In this document: positions 26,948 to 36,710 of the stretch, in pieces | Position numbering within the stretch: position 1 is the first letter of the stretch | How the letters are laid out: each line of letters begins with the position of its first letter | Source: Lentisphaera marina | Lineage (GTDB): Bacteria; Verrucomicrobiota; Lentisphaeria; Lentisphaerales; Lentisphaeraceae | Assembly: GCF_028745505.1 (NCBI RefSeq) | Contig: NZ_JAQZZL010000001.1 | Location: 1,981,818-2,045,817, forward strand | Reading direction: 5' to 3' | DNA: 64,000 bases | Position numbers and translations under genes: made by a program | The notes under the pieces: generated by a model | Databases searched by the model: none | What the model saw: the letters and a program-made list of their open reading frames with translations, nothing else | What the model was told of the DNA's origin: nothing

Positions 26948-29077
26948 ATGAAAAAAATCATACTTTGCACTCTACTAGCTCTATCAGTCAATGCTGAAGT
27001 GAGCTTCAAAAAACACTTAGCTCCAATACTTAAACAGAAATGCGAATCATGCCATGGAGAACAAAAAAAGAAAGGTGGCTATGGTGTGGATACTTTTACT
27101 AAATTCATGAAAGCAGGTAAAAGTGGTATCGAGGCTATCGTGCCCAAAGACCCAGAAGATAGTTACCTCTACGAATTATTGATTACTGATGATGAAGACG
27201 AACGCATGCCTCAAAAAGATGATGCCCTTAGTAAAGCGGAAATAAAACTCTTTGAACAATGGATTGCGGAAGGCGCAAAATTTGATGGTGAATCTGAAGA
27301 AGACAAACTCATTACCATGTTACCACCACCCAAACATCCTAAACCTCCAAAGACTTATCCCACAAAACTCCCAGTCTTTACTTCAAAGTTTTCTCCTGAT
27401 GGAAAAACCATATTTTCCGCGGGGTATAACGAAGTTCTTATCTGGGATCATAAAGGTAAATTATTAGATCGTATACAGGGTCTTCCACAAACCATTAATG
27501 CGATCGTTTTTTCAAAAGATGGTAAATCTATATATGTTGGAGGTGGTGCACCTGGTGAATATGGTGAAATAAGCCAAGTGAACTTGAAGAGTAAAAGTAT
27601 CAAGAACATTGCTATGTGTGAAGATGTTGTTCTCGATTTAACGATGTCTCCCGATGGTTCAAAACTCATTGCCGGTGGCGCAGATAGTAATATTCGAGTT
27701 TTTGATTTAAAAAACAATAAACTTCTCTGGCGTAATAAACAGCATGCACATTGGGTCACGGGACTCGCAGTAACTGATTATAGCTTTTATGAAGAACAAG
27801 CTAAAAATGAAGGCCTCCCCGACTTTCTTGTTTACACTGAATTTGAAAAGAAAGGCGGTGAACACAATAGACAAATTTGGAAGTTTGCTGACCGTACAAT
27901 TATTCGCGAAGCGAATTGGCAGCTCGAATTCGCACAAGATAAAAATATTAAGCTATCCGATATTCGTGAAACAGGAATTGGCAAAACTCGTGAAGTCAAA
28001 ACAACTGACTACAATGCTACTGACATCGAAAAATATAAAAATGTAGTCGACTACTTAAAGAAACTCAGTTCAGATTGGGGTTCAAAAGTCGACGCACAAC
28101 CGTTCCTTATTTCCTCTTCTTTCGATAAAACCCTTAAAGTTTTTAACTTAAAATCAGGTTTGCTCTTCACAACTTACAAGGGGCATTCCAAAGTTTACGG
28201 TAAAGTTAATGGTCACTTCAAAGTCTATTCAGTTATTACCCAAAAAGATAGCCTACTTGCTTGGTCTGCAGGTGGAGGTAAACATCTACATGGATGGAAT
28301 CCCGTCTTGATTCGCGATGAAGATGGTACTGCAGGCGATATGGAAGAACGTTTTGCCAAAGAAGGCTCAGCAATTTTTCTTAGGCATGATTTTAAAAAGA
28401 AAAATATTTTTAAGCTTAAACAGCAAGGAGATTTTCTCTGGGCAGTGGCTGATGACGGGGCAATTAAAAAATTCCCAATCCCGAACGATGGAAAATTTGA
28501 TCCAGACAAGCCCGCCGAAACTTTCACCGCTCAACTTCAAGATGATTACCTAATGTCACTCGACCTTAAAAAGGGCAATATTATTACCGCTAGTTTTAGT
28601 GGTCACATCAGTCAATTAGATTTAAATAGCAAGAAAAATAATTTTATGGTCACTGGAACTAAAGGAACGACAAATCAAATGATTGAGCAAAGCATTGATG
28701 GTAAAAGCGCTAGTAAATGGTGCTTGTTCCATGAGAATAAAGTCGTCACTTGGCAAGCTGAATACGATCGACCTGTGGGCATAATTTCTTACGAACTCAC
28801 TTCTGGTGGAGATGTACCCCAGCGCGATCCAAAAAATTGGCTTCTCGAAGCATCCAATGATGGAAAAACGTGGACTCCACTAGATACAAAGTCTAATCAA
28901 ACCATGTTTGAAAAACGTCGTATGAAACGTTCATATGAATTGAGTGAATCTTCGCATGAATTTAAGTTCTATCGTTTTAGTTTTCACAAAGTCCATGGCA
29001 ATGATATGTTTCAAATTTCTCAAATTAAGTTAAATACGACTCAGACAAATAGAAGTTTTGCCGCCTACCCTAAGTAA
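26948..29077 (+). CDS. planctomycete-type cytochrome c (PSCyt1) protein with WD40 propeller and C-terminal discoidin-like domain
   Basis: The 709-residue secreted protein has a signal peptide (1-16), a PSCyt1 cytochrome domain (about 20-115) with the haem motif CESCHGEQKKKGGYGVD, a WD40-type beta-propeller (about 125-560, with repeats such as VFSKDGKSIYVGG and MSPDGSKLIAGGADSNIRVFD) and a C-terminal region (about 570-705) that resembles an F5/8 discoidin domain (WLLEASNDGKTWTPLD). It probably passes electrons or senses a ligand outside the cell with its neighbours. It is the third gene of the cluster starting with DUF1501. Confidence 0.9.
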   Translation: MKKIILCTLLALSVNAEVSFKKHLAPILKQKCESCHGEQKKKGGYGVDTFTKFMKAGKSGIEAIVPKDPEDSYLYELLITDDEDERMPQKDDALSKAEIKLFEQWIAEGAKFDGESEEDKLITMLPPPKHPKPPKTYPTKLPVFTSKFSPDGKTIFSAGYNEVLIWDHKGKLLDRIQGLPQTINAIVFSKDGKSIYVGGGAPGEYGEISQVNLKSKSIKNIAMCEDVVLDLTMSPDGSKLIAGGADSNIRVFDLKNNKLLWRNKQHAHWVTGLAVTDYSFYEEQAKNEGLPDFLVYTEFEKKGGEHNRQIWKFADRTIIREANWQLEFAQDKNIKLSDIRETGIGKTREVKTTDYNATDIEKYKNVVDYLKKLSSDWGSKVDAQPFLISSSFDKTLKVFNLKSGLLFTTYKGHSKVYGKVNGHFKVYSVITQKDSLLAWSAGGGKHLHGWNPVLIRDEDGTAGDMEERFAKEGSAIFLRHDFKKKNIFKLKQQGDFLWAVADDGAIKKFPIPNDGKFDPDKPAETFTAQLQDDYLMSLDLKKGNIITASFSGHISQLDLNSKKNNFMVTGTKGTTNQMIEQSIDGKSASKWCLFHENKVVTWQAEYDRPVGIISYELTSGGDVPQRDPKNWLLEASNDGKTWTPLDTKSNQTMFEKRRMKRSYELSESSHEFKFYRFSFHKVHGNDMFQISQIKLNTTQTNRSFAAYPK

Positions 29078-29138
29078 AGCCAAGCTTTTATAAAACGCTC
29101 TTGTGTATTCATCATTTCTAAAACCTTAAGAGTTAAAG

Positions 29139-29807
29139 ATGCCAAAAATACTAATCACTCTAGTCATTAACTTTGTATTGCTCTTCACTGCTTTCGCTGA
29201 TGAATACAAAAAGCAAGATAATAAATCTTGGCATATCTATATTCAGCAAACGGATGATAAGGCTCATAAAGCGACTTTAACTCAAGCATATGAGCAATTA
29301 GAAAAAGACTTATTGGAAGTTGAGCAATTAATACCTAAAAAACATTTAAGGCATCTTAAAAAAGTTAAGATCTGGATAAGCGTCAATACTCAAGCTGGCG
29401 CCGCCTATCACCCTTCAGAACAATGGTTGCGTAATAACGGACGAAATCCAAAAATGGCCATGTCAATAGAGATTCAAAATGCGCAAAACTATATTGATTG
29501 GCTTAAATACCAACCGATGATTATTCTACATGAACTTTCTCATGCCTATCATCATCAAGTCTTAGGCTATAATCATAAAGAAATATTGAATACTTATAAG
29601 AAGGCCAAACAAAGTGGGATCTATGATTCTGTTCAGTATGTTGCAGGTGGAAAAAAGCGAGCTTACGCTATGAATAACGACAAAGAATACTTTGCCGAAC
29701 TCACGGAAGCTTATTTTGGCAAGAATGACTTTTACCCATTCACTAGATCAGAACTCAAAGAACACGACCCAAGTGCCTATAAACTTATCGAAAAAATCTG
29801 GAAATAA
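29139..29807 (+). CDS. secreted HExxH metallopeptidase-like protein
   Basis: A 222-residue protein with a signal peptide (1-20, ending AFA) and a zinc-protease motif HELSHAYHHQ near residue 131; a Glu-containing EYFAELTEAYFG segment about 55 residues later could supply the third zinc ligand, as in gluzincin-type enzymes. It lies 61 nt after the PSCyt1-WD40 gene and may be the last member of that operon. The peptidase assignment is from the motif and its context; the family is not identified. Confidence 0.75.
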   Translation: MPKILITLVINFVLLFTAFADEYKKQDNKSWHIYIQQTDDKAHKATLTQAYEQLEKDLLEVEQLIPKKHLRHLKKVKIWISVNTQAGAAYHPSEQWLRNNGRNPKMAMSIEIQNAQNYIDWLKYQPMIILHELSHAYHHQVLGYNHKEILNTYKKAKQSGIYDSVQYVAGGKKRAYAMNNDKEYFAELTEAYFGKNDFYPFTRSELKEHDPSAYKLIEKIWK

Positions 29808-29945
29808 ACCCTGCAATTTATCCGTTAAATATATGATTCTTGGACCAGTTGAAAACAATATTGGAAAATACTACTCTTTTAAAGCTGATAAGTAAATCGC
29901 TTGAATTAATACAAAACCTTGGCTTAAACCACAGTAACAAAAAAG

Positions 29946-31436
29946 TTAGATCCAGGTGCTCATGAGTTCGATGCATTGAGCATTGAGTTCAACTGCGCGT
30001 TCTTCTGAATCAGCTTCATTATAACAACGTAATTCCGGCGCATTACCTGAAGGACGAAGATGAATAATTTCATCATTCTCAAAAGTTATACGAATACCAT
30101 CGGTATCATCCATGCTTACTACTTTCCCACATAAATGACCAAAGAGCCTTTCTATTTTCTTTGCGTCTTTCGCAAAATCATCTGTATTAAATTCAGCGAG
30201 TTTAGCCTTGGATTTCTCAGTCGGAAATTCTTTGAGACGATCTGATGCTGTAAAACGCGCAGGAAGTTCATTAACGAGTTCAGAAAGCTTGATGGCTTTT
30301 GCTTTGGCATCTGCCAGCAAAGCAATATGAAGTATAACAGCATCACGTGTTGGTAGCGCATCGAGTGTTTTGCCTTCGGCAATGAAATCAGAGTTCGTTA
30401 AAAAACCACCATTAGCCTCATAACCCACCACCATATTTGCACCTTTTGCAGATGCTTCTTTCATAGAGGCTATCACATAGGGACTTCCGATACGAGTTCT
30501 ACTCACCGATTCAAAAGCTCCACAAGACTCCACTGCCGTATTACAGCTAACTGGAGTCGCCACAGCATCTGCTTTTAGATAACGCGCGCAGAGAATCCCT
30601 GCCACATCACCCCGTAGCCAATGCCCCTTCTCATCAGAAATCAGTGGACGATCACAGTCGCCATCAGCACTGAGAATTGCATCAAAATCACCCGATGCTG
30701 CCCATTCTGCCGCGAGCTTCACATCTTCCGGGCGAATGGCTTCGGTATCAACCGGAATAAATTTTTCACTACGACCAAGACCTGTCACATTGGCTCCAAG
30801 AGCTGAATAAATTTTCTTGAGTACATCACGACCTACACAGCTGTGTTCGTAGACACCAAGCTTCAAACCGGCCAGTGCCTCTGAAGCAAAGAAATCTGTG
30901 TAACGCTTCAGGAATAAATCTTCTGCCTCAGTATAAATAGCTGGAAGTTCATAGGCCTCGTTAAAAAAGCCATCAGCTTTCACAAGTCCTTCTAGAAGCT
31001 CCACTGACTGGGAACGAATCCCCTGCTCGTCTTCCTTGAGGATTTCACCCAAAGGAGTGTTGTATTTAATTCCATTGCGATCATCAGGGATATGGCTTCC
31101 CGTTACCATTACGGAAGGAACTTTGTTGACCAATCCGTAATAAGCTACTGCTGGAGAAGGAACTTCACCACAATAAACGGGCTTGTAGCCTTTATCTTCC
31201 ACGGCTTTTGCGACCGCCGCACAAATACGCGGACTCGAAGGACGTAGATCTCCTGCGATGGCAACTTCGCTGCCTTTTGTAATATTACCCACCTGCTCCA
31301 AATGCTGTAGGAAAGCCACCGTGTAGGAATAGCACACCGCATCAGTCATTGCATCCGCTAGACCTCGGGCACCGGAAGTTCCAAATTTCACTCCACTCTC
31401 TTCCATGAGAGCTTCAATCTCGTATTTCATTGACAT
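29946..31436 (-). CDS. phosphohexomutase (phosphomannomutase/phosphoglucomutase family)
   Basis: The enzyme interconverts hexose 1- and 6-phosphates through a phosphoserine. Family blocks are KFGTSGARG near the N-terminus, the phosphoserine loop VTGSHIPDDRNGIKY (about residues 110-124), the metal loop DGDCDRPL (family consensus DGDGDR), the sugar-binding loop YEANGGF, and the phosphate-binding RPSGNAPELR. The EANGG loop resembles phosphomannomutases more than glucosamine mutases. Cys replaces a Gly in the metal loop. It could feed mannose 6-phosphate from the sugar locus to GDP-mannose synthesis; substrate preference is inferred. Confidence 0.88.
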   Translation of the reverse strand: MSMKYEIEALMEESGVKFGTSGARGLADAMTDAVCYSYTVAFLQHLEQVGNITKGSEVAIAGDLRPSSPRICAAVAKAVEDKGYKPVYCGEVPSPAVAYYGLVNKVPSVMVTGSHIPDDRNGIKYNTPLGEILKEDEQGIRSQSVELLEGLVKADGFFNEAYELPAIYTEAEDLFLKRYTDFFASEALAGLKLGVYEHSCVGRDVLKKIYSALGANVTGLGRSEKFIPVDTEAIRPEDVKLAAEWAASGDFDAILSADGDCDRPLISDEKGHWLRGDVAGILCARYLKADAVATPVSCNTAVESCGAFESVSRTRIGSPYVIASMKEASAKGANMVVGYEANGGFLTNSDFIAEGKTLDALPTRDAVILHIALLADAKAKAIKLSELVNELPARFTASDRLKEFPTEKSKAKLAEFNTDDFAKDAKKIERLFGHLCGKVVSMDDTDGIRITFENDEIIHLRPSGNAPELRCYNEADSEERAVELNAQCIELMSTWI

Positions 31437-31549
31437 CTTAATTTCTCTTGATTTTTTGATTACTAAGATAATATACCATCTTTCTAAAGATGTATTAAAG
31501 TAAGGATTAAATAATAAATAATTTGATCTAAGTTTAGATCTCTTTTGAA

Positions 31550-31660
31550 ACGCGCAACTTTAGCTGCGCAGACCTATTTCTACCTTACTGGGTACGACAA
31601 GTACCTGCTTGGCACATAATTCAAACAACTCCTATTTCGCCAACACGCTAAAGCGTGGAC
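31550..31660. repeat. REP-like palindromic elements
   Basis: Two small palindromes lie here past the stop of the large minus-strand gene: GCGCA...TGCGC (31553-31571) and CACGC-TAAA-GCGTG (31644-31657). Each has the CTTTAGC or CTAAAG core often seen in intergenic REP-like repeats of PVC bacteria. No T-tract follows, so they are not typical terminators. Only one cluster of them is in this window. Confidence 0.4.
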
Positions 31661-31672
31661 TACCTACACGAA

Positions 31673-34600
31673 CTAAATATCTATCGTTCTCGATACATTT
31701 TTGGTCTTTGTTGAAGCTGACTTCTGAGTTTTGTCTTTTACAAAAAATGCCTCCGCCCAGTTGGCGTGATCTCCATCAGGCTTACCATCTTTACCATTCG
31801 CAACCACGAGCCTAATTTCAGATGCTTGGCTCACGTCAATATCCACAAATTTTGCCTTATCTCCCTTAAACATGTCTCCACTATCAAAGACTTTTTCTCC
31901 GTCAAGATAAACTTCAAAGCTACAGTAAGTGTCATGCCCACTATCTGAGTGCCCCACATGACTAAAGAAGCGCTTGTAGCCCTTCCCTGCTATATCAAAA
32001 ACCATCTCACTATGGGCATGAGTCCAAATCCCCTTTTTGTACTTCACTTTGCCAATACTGATATTTTTATCTTGCTTAAAACCACCCCAACCAATCTTTT
32101 TAGACTTAGCCTTTTTAAATTGTAGGTAATCACGCTGACCCACTGGATATTGATCTGGGTCACCCATTCCAGGACCAAGAATTTTTAAGTCTTCAAGTTG
32201 CCACCACAGGCCTTTTTCTTCCATGCAGGTAATGCGAACTTTTTTGGCTATTGCCATTGGAAAGGACACCTCGGTAAACTTATTACCCTTGGCTTTCTCA
32301 ACGACTGTCTTCCATGTTTTACCATCTTCAGAAATCTCAACTTTAATGGCTCTGGCGTAATCTCCGCCTTTCGCCTGCAGCTGCACTTTGTAAACATTGC
32401 GCTGATGAGGAAATTCTGCTTCTATCCACATACCCTTTTTCATCGAAGCCTTACTAGCATAAGTGTTTTTAGAATTATCATCCTGAAGATTCAGGAGATC
32501 TTTGGCTTTATGACTGGCATTAAGTTTCCAGAGACGGATATCACCACCTGAATTAAGTAAAATCTGACGCAAGCTCTGTTCTGTATAAGGCTTTTGCACA
32601 TCTTTAGTTTGATCACGAACTTTAGCCACATCTTTTTCTGTGATCATCTCTGCCTTATTGCCAAAGCTATTACGAATATATGTTAGCACTGCAGCAATGT
32701 ACTGATCATTATTAGTCTTAAGACCCATCATCATTCCACCAGCATAAGTCTTACCATCAATTGGACCGCTAAAACCATGCAGAGTGATTCTTGACAACAC
32801 ATCTTTATCACCGAGAACGCGCGGGTTTTTAACAAAGGAAGGAGCCATGAGTCCCGCACCCGCCGGCATGCCCTGCCCCGCCGGTCCATGGCAAGTGGCA
32901 CAGAGGGCATCAAAATGTTTTTTACCCTCTGCCATTAAGGCAGCTTCTTCAGCATTGAGTTTTGCGAGAGACGCAAGACGCGCTTGCTCTTCGAAATAAT
33001 CCTTATTGAGCTCATCATCAATTTCCTTGAGATAATCATTAGATGGATTTGCTTTCATGACAGCATTAGCCATGGCACGAGTTTCTTTACTTACCTTAGT
33101 GGACGCTGAAAGAATTAACTGAATTGCAACTTCTTTTGCTGGATCTTTAACGAGGCCTTTTAGTGCGTATATGTTTTTTATATCCTCTTGGAAATACGGT
33201 TCTGTCATGCGAATAGCAGCTGCACGTACGTGAGGACTCTTGTCTTTATAAACCTGTTTGAGATAATCAAGGTCAATAAGTCCTAAGCCTTCCAATGTCC
33301 AAAGGGCATGGAGTCGCGCCAACTCAAAGCTGTTGGTTGAAACTATTTTTTTAAGTTCTGACTCGACTGATTTGTCTCCGCTGAGAACGATAAGTTTTTG
33401 AGCTTCGTCGCGCCACCAGCCATTGGGGTGTGCTAGGTGTCGTACTAGCTGAGCCGGACTTTCCTCCAGCATGCGTGGTTTTTTGTCATTTGGCTTAAAA
33501 TCCTTATGGCGCACACGGTAAATACGACCGTGACCAATATTTTTATCTAGACCATAAAACTTAACGGCTTTGCGAATAAAAGAACCCTCAGGAACCCAAG
33601 CACCCTCCTGGATTATACCGCGATGCATATCCACGAGATAAAGTGTTCCATCGGGCCCCGTTGCCGCATTCACTGGACGGAAGTTGGCATCGGAACTCGC
33701 AATAAACTCTTTTTTATCATAGGCATTATGCATCACTGAACGCCCCTTTTCGTCAACTTTGAAAGTGGCACGACGCGTTAAGCGTCCCACAGGTGTACTA
33801 AAAATTAGTTCACCTTGCATTTCTTTTGGGAGCTTATCACCACGAAAAACAGCCTGCCCGCAGGTATCGGTGAAACTCTTTATGGCTCCGCTTGGGTGCA
33901 TAGCTCCCATACCACCTTGAGCATCAAATACCTTATCTATCCCCCAGACATTTCTAAAGCCTTCAGAGCGTACCCACTTTGGGTCCCATTTTGTATAGAT
34001 ATTTGGGAAGAGTGTATGCACCGGACCCACACCTGCTCCAGCGTCTGCAAAAATAACCTTACCATAATTATCCTGAGTGAGTCCCCACTGACCACGATTA
34101 CCCTTGGTCATCACCTTTTTCACAGTGCCATTTGTGTAACGATATGCATGCTGATTATAGGTTGTATAGATATTATTATCCATTGCCCAGATCAAACCGC
34201 TGGGCTGATGCTCTAGATTGCCGCCGCGTTTTCCTCCTTCATACCAAATTTTCTTTTTATCAGAAACGCCATCCCCATCGGTATCAAAGTACTCATAGAT
34301 GTCATTGGTATTTGTTTCGCCAATGAGCACACTGTCTTTTAGAGGAAGTACTACACGAGGAAGATTCATCTTATCGGCAAATACCGTACGCTTATCCATA
34401 ATGCCATCGTCATTAGTATCCTCTAAGCGAAGAACACGGCTGACCTTGTCATGTTTACCAGAACCATCCACATCCTGCATGTAGGTTTCCATCTGCGCCA
34501 CGTACATGCGTCCATTACCATCCCATACACAAAGTACGGGTTCGTAAAGCATGTCATCACCGGCAACGAGCTCCAGGCTATAATCACCCTGAACCTCAAA

Positions 34601-35515
34601 CTCCTTCATACTCTCTTTTTCATTACGTTGACGTACGAGTGGATCCTGCGTTTGCTCAAGTGGCGGCAGTGCATAAGCCGGCTTGGGTTTTGAAGAAGTA
34701 TCCACATCTAGTTCCCCAAGTACAAAGCGCATGCCCTGAACCCACATTTGAAGAACATCTTTATTCCAGTAAACATGATGATTATGACCCGGACTTGAAA
34801 CAAATACACGACCCTTGCCGTACTCTTTGACCCAAACCATGGCGTAATCATTGTCTTCGCGTTTCATTCCTCCGCGATGATTCTGAAATTTTGACATATC
34901 CACAGAAAGTAAAACGCGATTATCTTTGCGATCAAAATCCTTGTATTGGTAGAGTTCATCATTGAGTTCAAAACTTTGCTCGCCATTAAAGATATTGGCA
35001 ACAATGGGATGACTTGGGTCTTCATTGCAAATACAGTAAGTGCCCTTATGCCCCCAAGGGTGACCGTCAAAATCACCACCCGTCATTTTTACGTATTCAG
35101 GCCAACCTCCATCAGTTGCTGCGTGAACCGCAAAAAGTCCACCGCCATTCTTTACAAAATCAGTCAACTCCTTGCGTTTGAGAGGATCCTTAATCCCCTT
35201 TTCCATCTTGGTCGTATTATTGAGGTAAAGCGCATCGTATTTTGCGAGGTTCGCAGCTGAGAGATCTTTAGCATCATCACTAAAATCGACTTCAAACATG
35301 TCCGTCTGATCACCCATGACCTGAATCATCTTTTTGGCCGTTTTTATCGATGTATGCGGAAAGCCATAAGGTTTGGAAAAACAAAGTACTTTATATTTCT
35401 TTTTAGCGTTCACAGAACCCGGCATATTCTTTTTGATATTGATAAGCTCTTCATCAGCGAAAAGCGAAAAAGTAAAAAAGAAAGAAGCCAAACAAATGGA
35501 TAACTTTTTAATCAT
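31673..35515 (-). CDS. multidomain ThuA / membrane-bound dehydrogenase / cytochrome c / discoidin / NPCBM protein
   Basis: A 1280-residue secreted protein. Domain order: signal peptide (1-20), ThuA (about 40-265, a trehalose-utilisation type glutamine-amidotransferase fold), PVC-type membrane-bound dehydrogenase propeller of the TIGR02604 kind (about 285-650, SRVLRLEDTNDDGIMD and VYLVDMHRGI-like blocks), HEAT-like helices (about 690-830), cytochrome c of the TIGR02603 kind with haem motif CATCHGPAGQGM (about 870-960), discoidin-like (about 980-1115) and NPCBM carbohydrate-binding (about 1125-1260). I chose the ATG at 35515 because GAGG sits 5 nt upstream and it begins the signal peptide; a frame-open ATG at 35572 would add 19 residues. 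The mix points to extracellular oxidation of a sugar. Confidence 0.88.
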   Translation of the reverse strand: MIKKLSICLASFFFTFSLFADEELINIKKNMPGSVNAKKKYKVLCFSKPYGFPHTSIKTAKKMIQVMGDQTDMFEVDFSDDAKDLSAANLAKYDALYLNNTTKMEKGIKDPLKRKELTDFVKNGGGLFAVHAATDGGWPEYVKMTGGDFDGHPWGHKGTYCICNEDPSHPIVANIFNGEQSFELNDELYQYKDFDRKDNRVLLSVDMSKFQNHRGGMKREDNDYAMVWVKEYGKGRVFVSSPGHNHHVYWNKDVLQMWVQGMRFVLGELDVDTSSKPKPAYALPPLEQTQDPLVRQRNEKESMKEFEVQGDYSLELVAGDDMLYEPVLCVWDGNGRMYVAQMETYMQDVDGSGKHDKVSRVLRLEDTNDDGIMDKRTVFADKMNLPRVVLPLKDSVLIGETNTNDIYEYFDTDGDGVSDKKKIWYEGGKRGGNLEHQPSGLIWAMDNNIYTTYNQHAYRYTNGTVKKVMTKGNRGQWGLTQDNYGKVIFADAGAGVGPVHTLFPNIYTKWDPKWVRSEGFRNVWGIDKVFDAQGGMGAMHPSGAIKSFTDTCGQAVFRGDKLPKEMQGELIFSTPVGRLTRRATFKVDEKGRSVMHNAYDKKEFIASSDANFRPVNAATGPDGTLYLVDMHRGIIQEGAWVPEGSFIRKAVKFYGLDKNIGHGRIYRVRHKDFKPNDKKPRMLEESPAQLVRHLAHPNGWWRDEAQKLIVLSGDKSVESELKKIVSTNSFELARLHALWTLEGLGLIDLDYLKQVYKDKSPHVRAAAIRMTEPYFQEDIKNIYALKGLVKDPAKEVAIQLILSASTKVSKETRAMANAVMKANPSNDYLKEIDDELNKDYFEEQARLASLAKLNAEEAALMAEGKKHFDALCATCHGPAGQGMPAGAGLMAPSFVKNPRVLGDKDVLSRITLHGFSGPIDGKTYAGGMMMGLKTNNDQYIAAVLTYIRNSFGNKAEMITEKDVAKVRDQTKDVQKPYTEQSLRQILLNSGGDIRLWKLNASHKAKDLLNLQDDNSKNTYASKASMKKGMWIEAEFPHQRNVYKVQLQAKGGDYARAIKVEISEDGKTWKTVVEKAKGNKFTEVSFPMAIAKKVRITCMEEKGLWWQLEDLKILGPGMGDPDQYPVGQRDYLQFKKAKSKKIGWGGFKQDKNISIGKVKYKKGIWTHAHSEMVFDIAGKGYKRFFSHVGHSDSGHDTYCSFEVYLDGEKVFDSGDMFKGDKAKFVDIDVSQASEIRLVVANGKDGKPDGDHANWAEAFFVKDKTQKSASTKTKNVSRTIDI

Positions 35516-35750
35516 GAAAACCTCGTTGTTAATTTCTATATCCATTTGCTTTGAAAAACACTTTCTAAACAAACTTTTTCCAAATCCCTCAATTTTTTCA
35601 TTATCATCTAATTTTTTATCTAAATCTTTATTTTCCTGTTAGGTTTTTGTCTCCTGCTGTAAATGAACTGATGAATACCTGCGGAGAAACTGAGAGTTCT
35701 TTTAGCCCACCCAATATAAGATATTAATACATTATTATTCAGGAGACAAT

Positions 35751-36686
35751 ATGACGGTAAAAACTTACACCGATGCCTATGAGCAACTCAAGAACACCCT
35801 ACAAACTGCCAACTTAAAAACCGATAAGATTAAATTTGACGGCGTGGGCACACGCGATGTCTACAATATCACTGCACCCTTTGAATCCGCTGGTAAAACT
35901 GTCATCGGTGGTCGTGTTGAAAATCGTGATGAAGAGTATTCTGAACTGATGTTTTTTGAAGAGCAGGACAAGGTTTGGCTACCCGTTGCGGACTCCGCAA
36001 GTTTTAAACTTCAGGACCCCTTCTTCACGCGTATCAATGGTGAACTCATTGTTGGTGGAGTGGAAGTCGCAGTCGTTCCTGGCACAGAAGACAAGCTCAC
36101 TTGGCGCACCAATTTTTACCGAGGTAAAGATATCTATGAACTCACCCCATTCTTCCAAGGCCCGGAACATATGAAAGATATCCGCCTAGTTGAACTCAAA
36201 GATGACCGCATTGGTGTATTCACACGCCCACAAGGCAAAAAAGGCGGTCGAGGCAAGATTGGTTATACCGAAGTTGACAAACTCGAAGATTTAAATGAAC
36301 AAATCATTCTCGATGCCAAACTCTTTAATCAGTTCACTGATGAAGAGTGGGGAGGAGCCAATGAAATTCACTTGCTCAAAAATGGAAAGCTTGGTGTGTT
36401 GGCTCACATTGCTTGCTTTAGCGATAAGGGCAAAAACCGCCACTACGCATCATCTGCCTTTATGTACGATCCAGAAACAGAAAAGTATTCGGAAATGAAA
36501 ATGATTGCTAGCCGCGACCTATTTAGTCCGGGAGTTGCCAAGCGCCCCGACCTAGAAGATGTGGTTTTTTCGGGTGGTCTCAAACGCGAAGGCAATGGCA
36601 AAGCTGTTCTCTATGCGGGAATTGGCGATGCCGAAGCGCATTGGTTGGAAATTGACGACCCCTTCATTGAATGGGAATTGGCGTAA
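35751..36686 (+). CDS. DUF1861 five-bladed-propeller protein (GH43/GH130-like fold)
   Basis: The 311-residue protein has no signal peptide. It has five repeated blade-like units with strands such as TVIGGRVENRDEEYSELMFFEE and NEIHLLKNGKLGVLAHIACFSD, the DUF1861 pattern, whose fold is a five-bladed beta-propeller related to glycoside hydrolase clans including GH130. The catalytic residues are not certain. A ribosome binding site AGGAGA supports the ATG. It is the first gene of a cluster of carbohydrate genes; the next begins 24 nt after its stop. A role in handling a mannoside is likely from context, not shown. Confidence 0.8.
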   Translation: MTVKTYTDAYEQLKNTLQTANLKTDKIKFDGVGTRDVYNITAPFESAGKTVIGGRVENRDEEYSELMFFEEQDKVWLPVADSASFKLQDPFFTRINGELIVGGVEVAVVPGTEDKLTWRTNFYRGKDIYELTPFFQGPEHMKDIRLVELKDDRIGVFTRPQGKKGGRGKIGYTEVDKLEDLNEQIILDAKLFNQFTDEEWGGANEIHLLKNGKLGVLAHIACFSDKGKNRHYASSAFMYDPETEKYSEMKMIASRDLFSPGVAKRPDLEDVVFSGGLKREGNGKAVLYAGIGDAEAHWLEIDDPFIEWELA

Positions 36687-36710
36687 GCCAATCATTCAGG
36701 AAGGTCATTA

